The notes beneath the pieces were generated by a model. That model was not told the origin of the DNA. It made no database searches and saw only the letters and a program-made list of their open reading frames with translations. This document shows positions 7,276-16,389 of a stretch of DNA of 18,352 nt, in pieces (the first letter of the stretch is position 1; each line of letters begins with the position of its first letter). The stretch lies in NCBI GenBank assembly GCA_955652635.1, contig CATPBN010000341.1, positions 1 to 18,352 of the forward strand, read 5' to 3'. This stretch comes from an uncultured Gemmatimonadaceae bacterium. Its GTDB lineage: Bacteria; Gemmatimonadota; Gemmatimonadetes; Gemmatimonadales; Gemmatimonadaceae. Made by a program: the position numbers and the translations under genes.

Positions 7276-7575
7276 TCAGTGGGAAGCGTGAACGCCCGAG
7301 TGACGGGCCGCCGCCGCCCGCATTTCGTGCTGCATTCTGAACGGACTGAAGAGAATGGGAGTGGCGTCCAACTGCCTGATAGTCTCGATGAGCGCATCGG
7401 TGCAGTCCGGATGGTCGCAGTCGATCAGCACGGCACTGGGGCGCGTTTTCCGGATCGCATTGTCGACGCTTTCCAACCTGTCGACGAACTTCGGCTGGAA
7501 GCCGTGGAGCTCCACCATCAAACCCAGCAACGCGGCGACTACCTCTTCGCGCGCGAGAATCAGAACGTTACGCAC
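7276..7575 (-). CDS. Short receiver-like (REC) protein
   Basis: A 99-residue protein starting at GTG 7575. An in-frame TGA directly before it makes this the only plausible start. It resembles a stand-alone CheY-type receiver. Strand 1 is NVLILA, then E10-E11 at the acidic pocket position; strand 3 SAVLIDCDH has D52 as the expected phosphoacceptor; strand 4 is ATPILFSP with S77. The conserved Lys after strand 5 is not seen (F79-R80 follow S77-P78), and the protein is about 20 residues shorter than a full receiver, so alpha5 is missing or reduced. There is no output domain. It is convergent with the outer-membrane protein gene and divergent from the small gene upstream of the glucan synthase, so it could act on that locus. 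Whether it is phosphorylated is doubtful. Confidence 0.65.
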   Translation of the reverse strand: MRNVLILAREEVVAALLGLMVELHGFQPKFVDRLESVDNAIRKTRPSAVLIDCDHPDCTDALIETIRQLDATPILFSPFRMQHEMRAAAARHSGVHASH

Positions 7576-7691
7576 TCAGGTCGGCCAAGAAGAGTCGTGA
7601 ACACCCGGCAACTTGCGGACCCATTGGTTCTCTGGCGTATGGCTGGTGACCCTTAGATATTCTAGGAACAAATGTCCGCCGCTCTCTACAT

Positions 7692-7724
7692 CTGCGGTGA
7701 GAGGGTTGGAAACCATTACCGCAG
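7692..7724 (+). other. Structured hairpin just upstream of the small orphan gene
   Basis: CTGCGGT (7692-7698) pairs perfectly with ACCGCAG (7718-7724). Inside it GGTT (7704-7707) pairs with AACC (7711-7714), separated by an asymmetric internal loop. The structure ends 30 nt before ATG 7755 and 6 nt before the alternative GTG 7731. It has no U-run, so it is not a classic terminator; it could be a leader element of the orphan-glucan synthase transcript. The rest of 7576-7730 shows no convincing promoter. Confidence 0.4.
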
Positions 7725-7754
7725 CGCCCTGTGAGCTCACTCTCGGAAAGCACA

Positions 7755-8009
7755 ATGAAGGAGTTGCGGACCGCGCTTACTGAGCAGCTCAAAAGGCCGG
7801 ACGGGCCAACGCAGGAGCTTGCGACCCTTCTCCGAAAAGTGGCGCGGGAAGCGCATGATGGGGACATCAAGCCTGAACAACTCATAATTATCTTCAAGCA
7901 ACTGTGGAACTCTCTTGCCGAGTCGTTCCGTCCGCAGAATGCGGATCAATACGAACTCGTACGGCAACGCTTGGTGACGCTCTGCATTCGCGCCTACTAC
8001 GCCGAGTAG
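7755..8009 (+). CDS. Small conserved-looking helical protein of unknown function
   Basis: An 84-residue protein from ATG 7755 (GGAAAG at 7745-7750 may act as a weak ribosome binding site). An in-frame GTG at 7731 would give 92 residues. It has no signal peptide or membrane segment. The composition suggests three or four amphipathic helices: TQELATLLRKVAREAHDG, KPEQLIIIFKQLWNSLAES and YELVRQRLVTLCIRAYYAE. I do not recognise a named family, although small proteins of this 'EqLiiifKqlW ... lvtlCIraYY' style seem familiar from Gemmatimonadota-like genomes. It lies 67 bp before the glucan synthase on the same strand and is probably co-transcribed with it. It is divergent from the receiver-like gene. 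A role as a partner of either neighbour is only an inference. Confidence 0.75.
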   Translation: MKELRTALTEQLKRPDGPTQELATLLRKVAREAHDGDIKPEQLIIIFKQLWNSLAESFRPQNADQYELVRQRLVTLCIRAYYAE

Positions 8010-8076
8010 CGAACAGGGATATTTTGCGGCGTGGTCCCATTGGAGAGCGGCACATCTTTGGCGTTGAGTAGGTGAC

Positions 8077-11000
8077 GTGGCAACAGCAATCCCGCCCAAA
8101 AGCCCTGCAATAACTCTAAGTCGTTTATTTCGCCGCTCGCGCGATGGAGCTGCCAGCGAAGAACTCGTTGGCCCGATCCGCGGCGAAGTCCTAGGCGCGG
8201 AGCGACTCGGCGAACGTGCCCGTGCGGTTGCCCGCGGCCATCATCTCCTGCCAGCGCAGAAACAGCGTGGACCGGGCCCGCTGCTGCTGCGACTCGATGA
8301 CACCAAGGCAGTTCTAGATCGAGTCTACCAGGAGTTGAATCATGGGGCCGAGCGTGGACTCGACATCAGCCCTGCGGGCGATTGGCTGCTGGACAACTTC
8401 TACATCGTTCAGGAGCACATCCGTGAGATCCGGACAAATCTTCCCAAAGGCTATTACGAGGAACTTCCCAAGCTCTCGATTGGTTCGCTGGCGGGATATC
8501 CGCGCGCTTACGAGGTAGCGATCGAGCTGATCGCGCACACCGAGGGCCACCTGGACCTTGACAACATCACCTTGTTCGTGCGCGAGTATCAGACAGTCAC
8601 TTCTCTTCGAATGGGCGAGCTGTGGGCGATACCCACGATGCTCAGGCTCGGTCTAGTCGAGAACATCCGGCGAATGGCGCTGCGGGTTGCAGCCCGCCTC
8701 AAGGAAGTGGAGTCGGCCGACAGAGCCGCGACAATACTGCGCGAAGCGAGTGAAGAATCATCCCAGGCACTGGCGGTCGCGCTCGCTGCATTCGTGGATG
8801 AACATCCTCCGTTCACCCCGACGTGGGTTGCGCGTTTCCTCCAGCAGGTACGCTCCTACCAGACGAACTTCACACCGCTGATCTGGCTCGAGCAGTGGAT
8901 CGCGGAAGACGGGCCGAGCGCCGAAGAGGCGGCGACGCGCTCGAATCGTCGGGTGGCTCTCACCCAGGTAACGGTCGCCAACAGCATCACGAGCCTTCGC
9001 ACGATATCAAGGCTCGACTGGAAGGACTTCGTCGAATCGCAGAGCGCCACCGACAAACTGCTACGGCAGGATCCCAGTGGTCACTACGCATCGATGACGT
9101 TCGGAACACGCGATCACTACCGCCACATCGTTGAGCACATAGCGAAGCGCGTGAAGCGACCGGAGGAAGAGATCGCGGGCGAGGTACTGGCGTTGGCCAA
9201 ACTCGCCGACCCGACTGATGCGAGGCACGCGCACGTCGGTTACTTCCTCGTAGAAACGGGGCGGAAAGTTCTCGAGGAGAAGGTCGGTTATACGCCGCCT
9301 CCGGGCGAATGGCTGTATCGCTGGACGCAGCGTCATCCGAACACGCTGTACTTCGGTGGGATAACGCTATTTACCACGCTTGCGCTGGCGGTGATTCTCG
9401 AAGTCGCAGAGACCGCAGCCCCGACCATACAGATCATTCTCGCACTGGCTGCTCTCATACCAGCGAGCGAGATCGGGATCAGCGTCATCAACCAGCTCAT
9501 CACGCTGCTGATGCCGCCCCGACTTCTTTCGAAGCTCGAACTCCGGGAAGATGGGATTCCCGAAGAGTACATGACAGCAGTAGTAGTGCCGACGCTTCTC
9601 GGCAGCGTTCACGGTGTGGAGGAAGCGCTCGAGCACATCGAGGTGCAGTACCTCGCCAATCGCGACCCAAACCTCCAGTTCGCGATACTCAGTGACTTCA
9701 CTGATTGCCCCACCGAGCACAGGCCGGATGACGAAGGGATCCTGGCTGCCGCGACCTCAGGGATCCACGCGCTTAACGCGAAATACAGAAACAGCGGCGC
9801 TGATGTGTTCTTCCTATTTCACCGGCCACGCTTGTGGAATCCGAAGCAGAATGTGTGGATGGGCTGGGAACGGAAGCGGGGAAAGCTTTCGCAGTTCAAC
9901 AGGTTCCTGAGGGGCGGAGCGAAGGATGCCTTCTCGATAATCGTCGGAGATACGAGCCGGTTGGGCTTCGTCCGCTATGTAATCACGCTCGACTCCGATA
10001 CCGTGCTGCCGCGGGACGCCGCGCAGCTTCTTGTCGGCACCATCGCCCACCCGCTCAACCGCGCGCAGCACGCTCCGTCCGCGGGCCGAGTGGTCGAGGG
10101 CTACGGAATCATCCAGCCTCGGGTCGGAGTGTCCCTTACCAGCGCACACCGCTCCTTCTTTGCCGCGATACACTCGGGGCATCCGGGCGTCGATCCTTAC
10201 ACCACTGCGGTATCCGACGTTTATCAGGACTTGTTTGGCGAAGGCAGCTTCACCGGAAAGGGCATCTACGACGTCGATGCGTTCGAGGACGCAACGCACG
10301 GAAGATTTCCTGAGAACACTCTTCTCAGCCATGATCTGATCGAAGGAACGTACGCACGTGCCGGACTTGCGACCGACATCGAGGTGTACGACGACTACCC
10401 CGCGCGCTACCTCACCTTCACGCGTCGCAAGCACCGCTGGATCCGCGGTGATTGGCAACTTATTGGCTGGCTCAAGGGAACCGTTCCAGGTCCGGACGGC
10501 CCGGTGCCGAACAGGCTATCGGCGATCTCCCGGTGGAAAATCTTCGACAACCTGCGCCGAAGCGTCGTCGAGATCGCGCAGCTGGCGATGCTCATCGTCG
10601 GCTGGTTCATACTTCCGGGCTCGGTCATCCGATGGACCGGGATCGTAATGTTGGCGATTGCGTTCCCGTGGCTGTTCTCGCTCACCGTCTCGCTGCTGCG
10701 TCCGCCACGCGATCAATCGTGGCTGGCGTACTACCTTGCGGTCGGCCGTGACGTCGTAACAAACGCGCAGCAGTTCCTGCTCGCTCTCGTCTTCCTTCCG
10801 CACCAGGCGGTCGTATCGGCGGATGCGATCCTCCGGACGCTTTACAGGCTGTTCATCAGCCACCGGCACCTCATCGAGTGGCAAACCGCATCACAGGTCG
10901 AGCGCTCGATGGGGATGGGATCGCAGCTCGAGGTCTGGCGAAAGATGTGGCCGGTGATCGCGCTCTGTCTCATGTTGGCTGTCGCGATCGGTCTTCACGT

Positions 11001-14000
11001 TACAGTCGGAAGAGCCGCGAGCCCCGGCGATCGGTTCTTGTTCATCATGGGAACGCTTCCACTGGTGCTGGCCTGGTTCGCGAGCCCGAGCATTGCATCC
11101 GCGCTCAGCCGGCCCGCGATTCTTGGCGAAGTGCACCTCACCGAAGCCGAGCGCCAGGCATCCCTGCGGTACGCGAAGCTGCACTGGATGTACTTCGAGA
11201 AGTTCGTGACTGAAGAAACACAGTGGCTTGCTCCGGACAACTTCCAGGAAGACCCGGAGCCCGTGCTGGCTCTCCGCACGTCGCCCACGAATATCGGTCT
11301 GCAGCTTCTGTCCACGGTCAGCGCGGCCGATCTCGGCTTCATCACTCGGCCGGACATGATCGATCGCGTGGAGAAAGTATTCCGGTCTCTGGAGAGAATG
11401 CGAAGGTTCCACGGACACTTTTTCAACTGGTACGACCTGAATGAGCTGCGAGTGCTCGAACCAGCGTACGTCTCGACGGTCGACAGCGGCAATTTCGCCG
11501 GGCATTTGATCGCTCTGAAGCAAGCCTGCTACGAGATGCTGAAGGATTCGTCCTGCCCCGAGGCGGATGCCAAACGACTCAGGGCAATCGCCGAGCGCGC
11601 CCATGCCTATGCGGTCGAGATGGATTTCCGCTTTCTGTACGACGACAAGCGAAAGCTGTTCACAATCGGCTATCACATCGGCAGCAACACCGTGGACAAC
11701 TCGTACTACGATCTACTCGCTTCGGAGTCGCGGCTCGCCTCCTTCATGGCGGTTGCCAAGGACGATGTGTCGGTCGATCACTGGTTCAGGCTCGGCCGAT
11801 CGCTCACTGCCGCCGCGGGAACCAGGACGCTGCTCTCGTGGAGCGGGAGCATGTTCGAGTATCTGATGCCAGCGCTGGTGATGCAGACCTTTCCGTTCAC
11901 GCTGCTCGACCAGACGCACAAAGGATGTGTCAAGCGGCAGATCGCGTATGGTTTGGAGCGAGGAGTGCCGTGGGGAGTTTCGGAATCCGCCTACGCCGTG
12001 CGCGATAGATCGCACACTTACCAGTATCGCGGCTTCGGAGTCCCTGATCTGGCGCTCAAGCGCGGCTTGAGCAAGGAGCTCGTAATTGCTCCGTACGCCA
12101 CGGTACTGGCGATGATCGTCGAGCCCAGGCAGGCTCTCAAGAATCTCACCACCCTCGAAGCGGAAGGAGCGCTGGGACCGTTCGGTTTCCGGGATGCGCT
12201 CGACTACACGCGGCCTTCGCCCGGCTCGAGAAAGACGATCGTGTGCACCTTCATGGCGCACCACATAGGAATGAGCATCGTCGCCCTCAACAACGCGCTC
12301 AATCGTCAGATATGGCCCCGCCGGTTCCACACCGATCCGCTCGTACGATCGGCGGAGCTCGTGTTGCAGGAGAGAATTCCGCGGCGCCTGGTCATGCAGG
12401 ATGTATCGGGGACAGATGCCGCCCGGGTACCGAGCGAGACGGAGAAGCCCGCGGTGCGTGAGATTGAAACGCCGCACACTCCGCAGCCGGTGGTCGGCAT
12501 TCTTGGCAACGTGCCGTACACAGTGCTGATCACCAACGCCGGCGGCGGATTCAGCCGTTACGGAAACCTGGCCGTTACGCGGTGGCGTCACGATTCCACG
12601 CGCGACAACTATGGACAGTGGTGCTACGTAAAGGATCTGGGCACTGGGCATGTGTGGTCGACCGCACACCAGCCATCGGGCACCGAGCCGCAGTGGTACC
12701 GGGTGCTGTTCGCCAGTGACCGGATCACTTTCATCCGCCGTGATGGCGACATCGATACCGTCACGGAGATCGCTGTCGCATCGGACGATGCGGCAGAGGT
12801 CAGGCGGATAATTCTTACGAACAGATCACTGCAGGCCAGAGAGATCGAGCTGACCAGCTATTCCGAAGTCGTGCTCGCTCCTCCCGAGGCGGATCGCGCC
12901 CATCCGGCATTCCAGAATCTCTTCGTGCAGACAGAGTTTCTCGGTCCGAATGCGGCGCTGCTCGCGACGCGTCGTCCGCGGTCGGCGACGGAAGCCGCCA
13001 TCTGGTGCGCGCACGTCGTCGCAGTGGGACCGGAGATCATAGGAAGCGTCACGTGTGAGACCGACCGAGCAAAATTTGTTGGGAGAGGCCGTTCAGTGAG
13101 GAACGCCCAGGCTCTCGACGAAGGGGCGGAGCTGACGGGGACTGTGGGGGCCGTACTCGATCCGATCTTTTCGTTGCGTGTACGCGTTCGCATCCCGCCA
13201 GGCGCATCCGCGCACGTTGCATTCACGACCTTCATCGCTGAGAACAAGGAACGGGCGATAGAGCTCGCCGATCTGTACCACGATCCATATAGCGCGCGGC
13301 GCGCGCTCGATCTGTCGTGGGCGCAGGCGCAAGCGGAACTACGGGATCTGGGGATCGCGCCGGCAGATGCGGCGCTGTATCAGGATCTGGCGGGGCATTT
13401 GATGTTCCCGCATCCCGGATTCCGTCCCGCCCAAAGCGCGGTCGAAGAGAACAAACTCGGTCAACAGGCGTTGTGGAGCCTCGGCGTTTCCGGTGATTGG
13501 CCGATCCTTCTCGCAACCATCGAAAGTCCGGTGGGAATGCCCAGCATCCGACAGCTGCTCAGAACCCACCACTACTGGAGATTGAAGGGGATCACATGCG
13601 ACCTCGTGATTCTCAACATGCATCCAGCGAGCTACATGCAGGAGCTGAGCGACGAGCTGCTGGCGACGACCATGGCGTCGAGCGAGGCGGGTCTGCTCGA
13701 TCGGCCCGGCGGCGTCTTCATCAGACGGTCGGACCTGCTCAAGCCGGAGGACATCACGCTGCTCAAAGCGATGGCTCGGGTTCAGGTGAATTGCGACGGC
13801 CTTGGACTCGGGAATTTCCTCGAGTTCCCAGGTGTCGAGGACAGATACCCGCCCAAGCTCGAGATCCTGAACCGCGACATCGTCCCACTCGGGACTGTCG
13901 CGATTCACGCGAAGACGCCGGATCCCGGGACTGGCCTTCAGTCGTTCAACGGTCTGGGTGGCTTCAACAAGGACGGCGAATACGAGATCCATCTGACGGG

Positions 14001-16389
14001 CAGCGATCTTCCACCTGCACCGTGGATCAATGTCGTTGGGAATCCAGTCGGGGGATTTTGTGTGAGCGAGGGAGGGAGCGGAGTAACCTGGGTGAAGAAC
14101 AGCTTCTTCTACCGCATCACCCCATGGCACAACGATCCGGTGCGCGACCCTTCGAGCGATTGCGTGTTTCTGCGCGATGATGCCAACGGTGATCTATGGA
14201 CTGCGACCCCATGCCCGATTCGCGAGCCGACCCCATATCGCGTGCGGCACGGTGCAGGCTATTCGGTATTCGATCACACCCATAAGGGGCTCGCGAGCTC
14301 ACTGCGAGTCGGAGTCGATCAGACCGACCCGGTGAAGATCAGCGTGTTGACGCTTCGCAACGAGGGTGCGACGCGCAAGAAGCTTACGCTGACATGGTAC
14401 CTGGAGTGGGTGTTGGGCGTCACTCGCGAGCTGACGCAGTATCAGGTGCGCACGAGCTTCGACGAGGACACGCAGTCGATGTTCGCTCGCAATTATTTCG
14501 ACAGCGAATTCGCCGAGACGGTGGCATTCGCGTCGATCAGCGAGCGTGTTGCGTACTACACCGCGGATCGCCGCGAATTCCTCGGCAGAAACGGGACGAT
14601 CTCGAGTCCAGCGGGGCTGGAGCGAGCCGGGTTATCGGGGGCCATCGGGGCGACGATAGATCCGTGCTGCGCGATGCAGGTGAGCATAACGATCGAGCCC
14701 GGCGCTTCCCGCGACATTGTGATGCTGCTTGGCGCCGCCGACGGCGAAGATGCTGTGCGCGATATCATCTCCCGCCACCGCGTACCGACGGCGGCGCGGC
14801 AAAGCGTGGATGCGAATAATGCGAGCTGGGAGCGAAGACTCACAACGATCAAGGTCAAAACGCCGGAGCCGACATTCGACTTGATGGTGAACCGGTGGGC
14901 GCTCTATCAGGCGCTCTCTTGCAGAATGTGGGCGCGTTCGGCGCTGTACCAGTCGAGCGGCGCGTTCGGGTTCCGTGATCAACTGCAGGACGTGATGGCT
15001 TTCGTATACTCGGAGCCCGGGATAGCGCGAGAGCATATCATTCGCGCGGCATCTCGTCAGTTTGTCGAAGGCGATGTTCAGCACTGGTGGCATCCGCACA
15101 GCGGCCGTGGAGTGCGAACCCGCTTTTCGGATGACCTCGTGTGGCTCCCCTACGTTGTCGATCATTACGTGAGCGTCGCGTGCGATCGTGAGATCTTCGA
15201 TGTAGAAGTTCCGTACCTCACGATGCGACAGCTCAATCCCGACGAGCAGGAGTTATACGATCTACCGAAGCCATCGTCCGAGATCGGGAACGTCTACGAT
15301 CACTGCGTCCGCGCGCTGAGAAGAGCGTGCACCAAGGGAGTGCACGGGCTTCCGCTCATCGGAAGCGGTGACTGGAACGATGGAATGAATCGAGTTGGAA
15401 TCGAGGGGAAGGGAGAGAGCGTGTGGCTGGCCTGGTTCATCATTGCCACGCTCCGCAAGTTCGCGGCGCATGCCGATAAAAAACGGGACCCGGCCGTGCG
15501 CGACGAGCTGCTGACCAAGGCGGATGAATACGCAGAAGCCGTCGAGCGATCAGCGTGGGATGGTGAATGGTATCGCCGCGCGTACTTCGATGATGGCTCG
15601 CCACTCGGCTCGCGCACCAGCGATGAATGCAAGATCGACTCGATCGCCCAGAGCTGGAGCGTGATCTCCGGAGCGGGCAAACCCGAGCGCACTCGAGTCG
15701 CAATGCAGTCGCTCAACAAGCATCTCGTCCGGGAAGACGCCCGGGTCATCATGTTGCTGACGCCGCCGTTCGACAAGACTACGCACGATCCGGGGTACAT
15801 CCAGGGGTACTTGCCCGGAGTGCGCGAGAACGGAGCGCAATACACACACGCCGCGTTGTGGGCGGTGCTCGCGACTGCGTTACAAGGAGACGGGGACCGC
15901 GCGCTGGAACTGTTCCAAATGCTCAATCCGATCACGCACTCTGATACTCCGAATGGAGTCGACATCTACAAAGTCGAGCCGTACGTGGTAGCGGCAGACG
16001 TATATACGGCAAAGGGACATCTCGGTCGCGGCGGCTGGACATGGTACACGGGCTCCGCCAGCTGGATGTATCGGACTGCGCTTGAAGCGATACTCGGGTT
16101 CCAGCAACGAGGCGACCTGTTGTACATAGAACCTTGCATTCCGGCGAGCTGGAAGGAATTCACCGTTGAATACCGGTTCAGATCATCGAGCTACGTGATC
16201 AGGGTGGAGAACCCCGATAGCCTGCAGAGCGGACTCATCGAGCTAACGGTGGACGGACGCGTGGTCGAGAAAGCCGTTTCCCTGGTCGATGACGGAAAGA
16301 CTCACAACGTCACCGCTTCGATGCGCCCTTCTTCGGTTTCGTCTCCTCCTTCCTCGGCTCCGAGCCAACAGGAGAAAGCCCGACTATAG
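8077..16389 (+). CDS. ndvB: Cyclic beta-1,2-glucan synthase (GT84 / transglycosylase / GH94)
   Basis: A 2770-residue membrane enzyme, the normal size for NdvB/ChvB/Cgs. It polymerises glucose from UDP-glucose into beta-1,2 chains, cyclises them, and trims them. Order: conserved N-terminal region (~30-400, with LLDNFYIVQEHIREIR and GELWAIPTMLRL); two membrane segments (~425-447, 449-472); GT84 glycosyltransferase (~500-810) with D639-S-D641 in TLDSDTVLPRD, GEGSFTGKGIYD (722-733) and H786-RWIRGDWQ; further membrane segments (~830-875, ~890-925, 958-1011); the middle GH189-type cyclising domain (~1060-1410, SPTNIG at 1069, FFNWYD at 1115, STVDSGNF at 1133, MAHHIGMS at 1393); a first beta-sandwich (~1475-1650) and helical domain; then the GH94-type module (~1970-2745) with GNPVGGF at 1988, the acid motif GDWNDGMN (D2432/D2435) and GRGGWTWYTGSASWMYR. 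The start GTG 8077 follows a stop at 8065; AGGTG lies only 2 nt before it, so initiation is weakly marked. The last ~26 residues are Ser/Pro-rich and overlap the convergent gene. Confidence 0.95.
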   Translation: MATAIPPKSPAITLSRLFRRSRDGAASEELVGPIRGEVLGAERLGERARAVARGHHLLPAQKQRGPGPLLLRLDDTKAVLDRVYQELNHGAERGLDISPAGDWLLDNFYIVQEHIREIRTNLPKGYYEELPKLSIGSLAGYPRAYEVAIELIAHTEGHLDLDNITLFVREYQTVTSLRMGELWAIPTMLRLGLVENIRRMALRVAARLKEVESADRAATILREASEESSQALAVALAAFVDEHPPFTPTWVARFLQQVRSYQTNFTPLIWLEQWIAEDGPSAEEAATRSNRRVALTQVTVANSITSLRTISRLDWKDFVESQSATDKLLRQDPSGHYASMTFGTRDHYRHIVEHIAKRVKRPEEEIAGEVLALAKLADPTDARHAHVGYFLVETGRKVLEEKVGYTPPPGEWLYRWTQRHPNTLYFGGITLFTTLALAVILEVAETAAPTIQIILALAALIPASEIGISVINQLITLLMPPRLLSKLELREDGIPEEYMTAVVVPTLLGSVHGVEEALEHIEVQYLANRDPNLQFAILSDFTDCPTEHRPDDEGILAAATSGIHALNAKYRNSGADVFFLFHRPRLWNPKQNVWMGWERKRGKLSQFNRFLRGGAKDAFSIIVGDTSRLGFVRYVITLDSDTVLPRDAAQLLVGTIAHPLNRAQHAPSAGRVVEGYGIIQPRVGVSLTSAHRSFFAAIHSGHPGVDPYTTAVSDVYQDLFGEGSFTGKGIYDVDAFEDATHGRFPENTLLSHDLIEGTYARAGLATDIEVYDDYPARYLTFTRRKHRWIRGDWQLIGWLKGTVPGPDGPVPNRLSAISRWKIFDNLRRSVVEIAQLAMLIVGWFILPGSVIRWTGIVMLAIAFPWLFSLTVSLLRPPRDQSWLAYYLAVGRDVVTNAQQFLLALVFLPHQAVVSADAILRTLYRLFISHRHLIEWQTASQVERSMGMGSQLEVWRKMWPVIALCLMLAVAIGLHVTVGRAASPGDRFLFIMGTLPLVLAWFASPSIASALSRPAILGEVHLTEAERQASLRYAKLHWMYFEKFVTEETQWLAPDNFQEDPEPVLALRTSPTNIGLQLLSTVSAADLGFITRPDMIDRVEKVFRSLERMRRFHGHFFNWYDLNELRVLEPAYVSTVDSGNFAGHLIALKQACYEMLKDSSCPEADAKRLRAIAERAHAYAVEMDFRFLYDDKRKLFTIGYHIGSNTVDNSYYDLLASESRLASFMAVAKDDVSVDHWFRLGRSLTAAAGTRTLLSWSGSMFEYLMPALVMQTFPFTLLDQTHKGCVKRQIAYGLERGVPWGVSESAYAVRDRSHTYQYRGFGVPDLALKRGLSKELVIAPYATVLAMIVEPRQALKNLTTLEAEGALGPFGFRDALDYTRPSPGSRKTIVCTFMAHHIGMSIVALNNALNRQIWPRRFHTDPLVRSAELVLQERIPRRLVMQDVSGTDAARVPSETEKPAVREIETPHTPQPVVGILGNVPYTVLITNAGGGFSRYGNLAVTRWRHDSTRDNYGQWCYVKDLGTGHVWSTAHQPSGTEPQWYRVLFASDRITFIRRDGDIDTVTEIAVASDDAAEVRRIILTNRSLQAREIELTSYSEVVLAPPEADRAHPAFQNLFVQTEFLGPNAALLATRRPRSATEAAIWCAHVVAVGPEIIGSVTCETDRAKFVGRGRSVRNAQALDEGAELTGTVGAVLDPIFSLRVRVRIPPGASAHVAFTTFIAENKERAIELADLYHDPYSARRALDLSWAQAQAELRDLGIAPADAALYQDLAGHLMFPHPGFRPAQSAVEENKLGQQALWSLGVSGDWPILLATIESPVGMPSIRQLLRTHHYWRLKGITCDLVILNMHPASYMQELSDELLATTMASSEAGLLDRPGGVFIRRSDLLKPEDITLLKAMARVQVNCDGLGLGNFLEFPGVEDRYPPKLEILNRDIVPLGTVAIHAKTPDPGTGLQSFNGLGGFNKDGEYEIHLTGSDLPPAPWINVVGNPVGGFCVSEGGSGVTWVKNSFFYRITPWHNDPVRDPSSDCVFLRDDANGDLWTATPCPIREPTPYRVRHGAGYSVFDHTHKGLASSLRVGVDQTDPVKISVLTLRNEGATRKKLTLTWYLEWVLGVTRELTQYQVRTSFDEDTQSMFARNYFDSEFAETVAFASISERVAYYTADRREFLGRNGTISSPAGLERAGLSGAIGATIDPCCAMQVSITIEPGASRDIVMLLGAADGEDAVRDIISRHRVPTAARQSVDANNASWERRLTTIKVKTPEPTFDLMVNRWALYQALSCRMWARSALYQSSGAFGFRDQLQDVMAFVYSEPGIAREHIIRAASRQFVEGDVQHWWHPHSGRGVRTRFSDDLVWLPYVVDHYVSVACDREIFDVEVPYLTMRQLNPDEQELYDLPKPSSEIGNVYDHCVRALRRACTKGVHGLPLIGSGDWNDGMNRVGIEGKGESVWLAWFIIATLRKFAAHADKKRDPAVRDELLTKADEYAEAVERSAWDGEWYRRAYFDDGSPLGSRTSDECKIDSIAQSWSVISGAGKPERTRVAMQSLNKHLVREDARVIMLLTPPFDKTTHDPGYIQGYLPGVRENGAQYTHAALWAVLATALQGDGDRALELFQMLNPITHSDTPNGVDIYKVEPYVVAADVYTAKGHLGRGGWTWYTGSASWMYRTALEAILGFQQRGDLLYIEPCIPASWKEFTVEYRFRSSSYVIRVENPDSLQSGLIELTVDGRVVEKAVSLVDDGKTHNVTASMRPSSVSSPPSSAPSQQEKARL

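Noticed and set aside
10891..11676. 261-residue open frame on the minus strand inside the glucan synthase gene
   Set aside because: It is antisense to a densely conserved coding region; its translation is Arg/His-rich with no domain and comes from GC-rich codon positions of the real gene. The same holds for the minus frames at 11713-12669 and 13339-14130.
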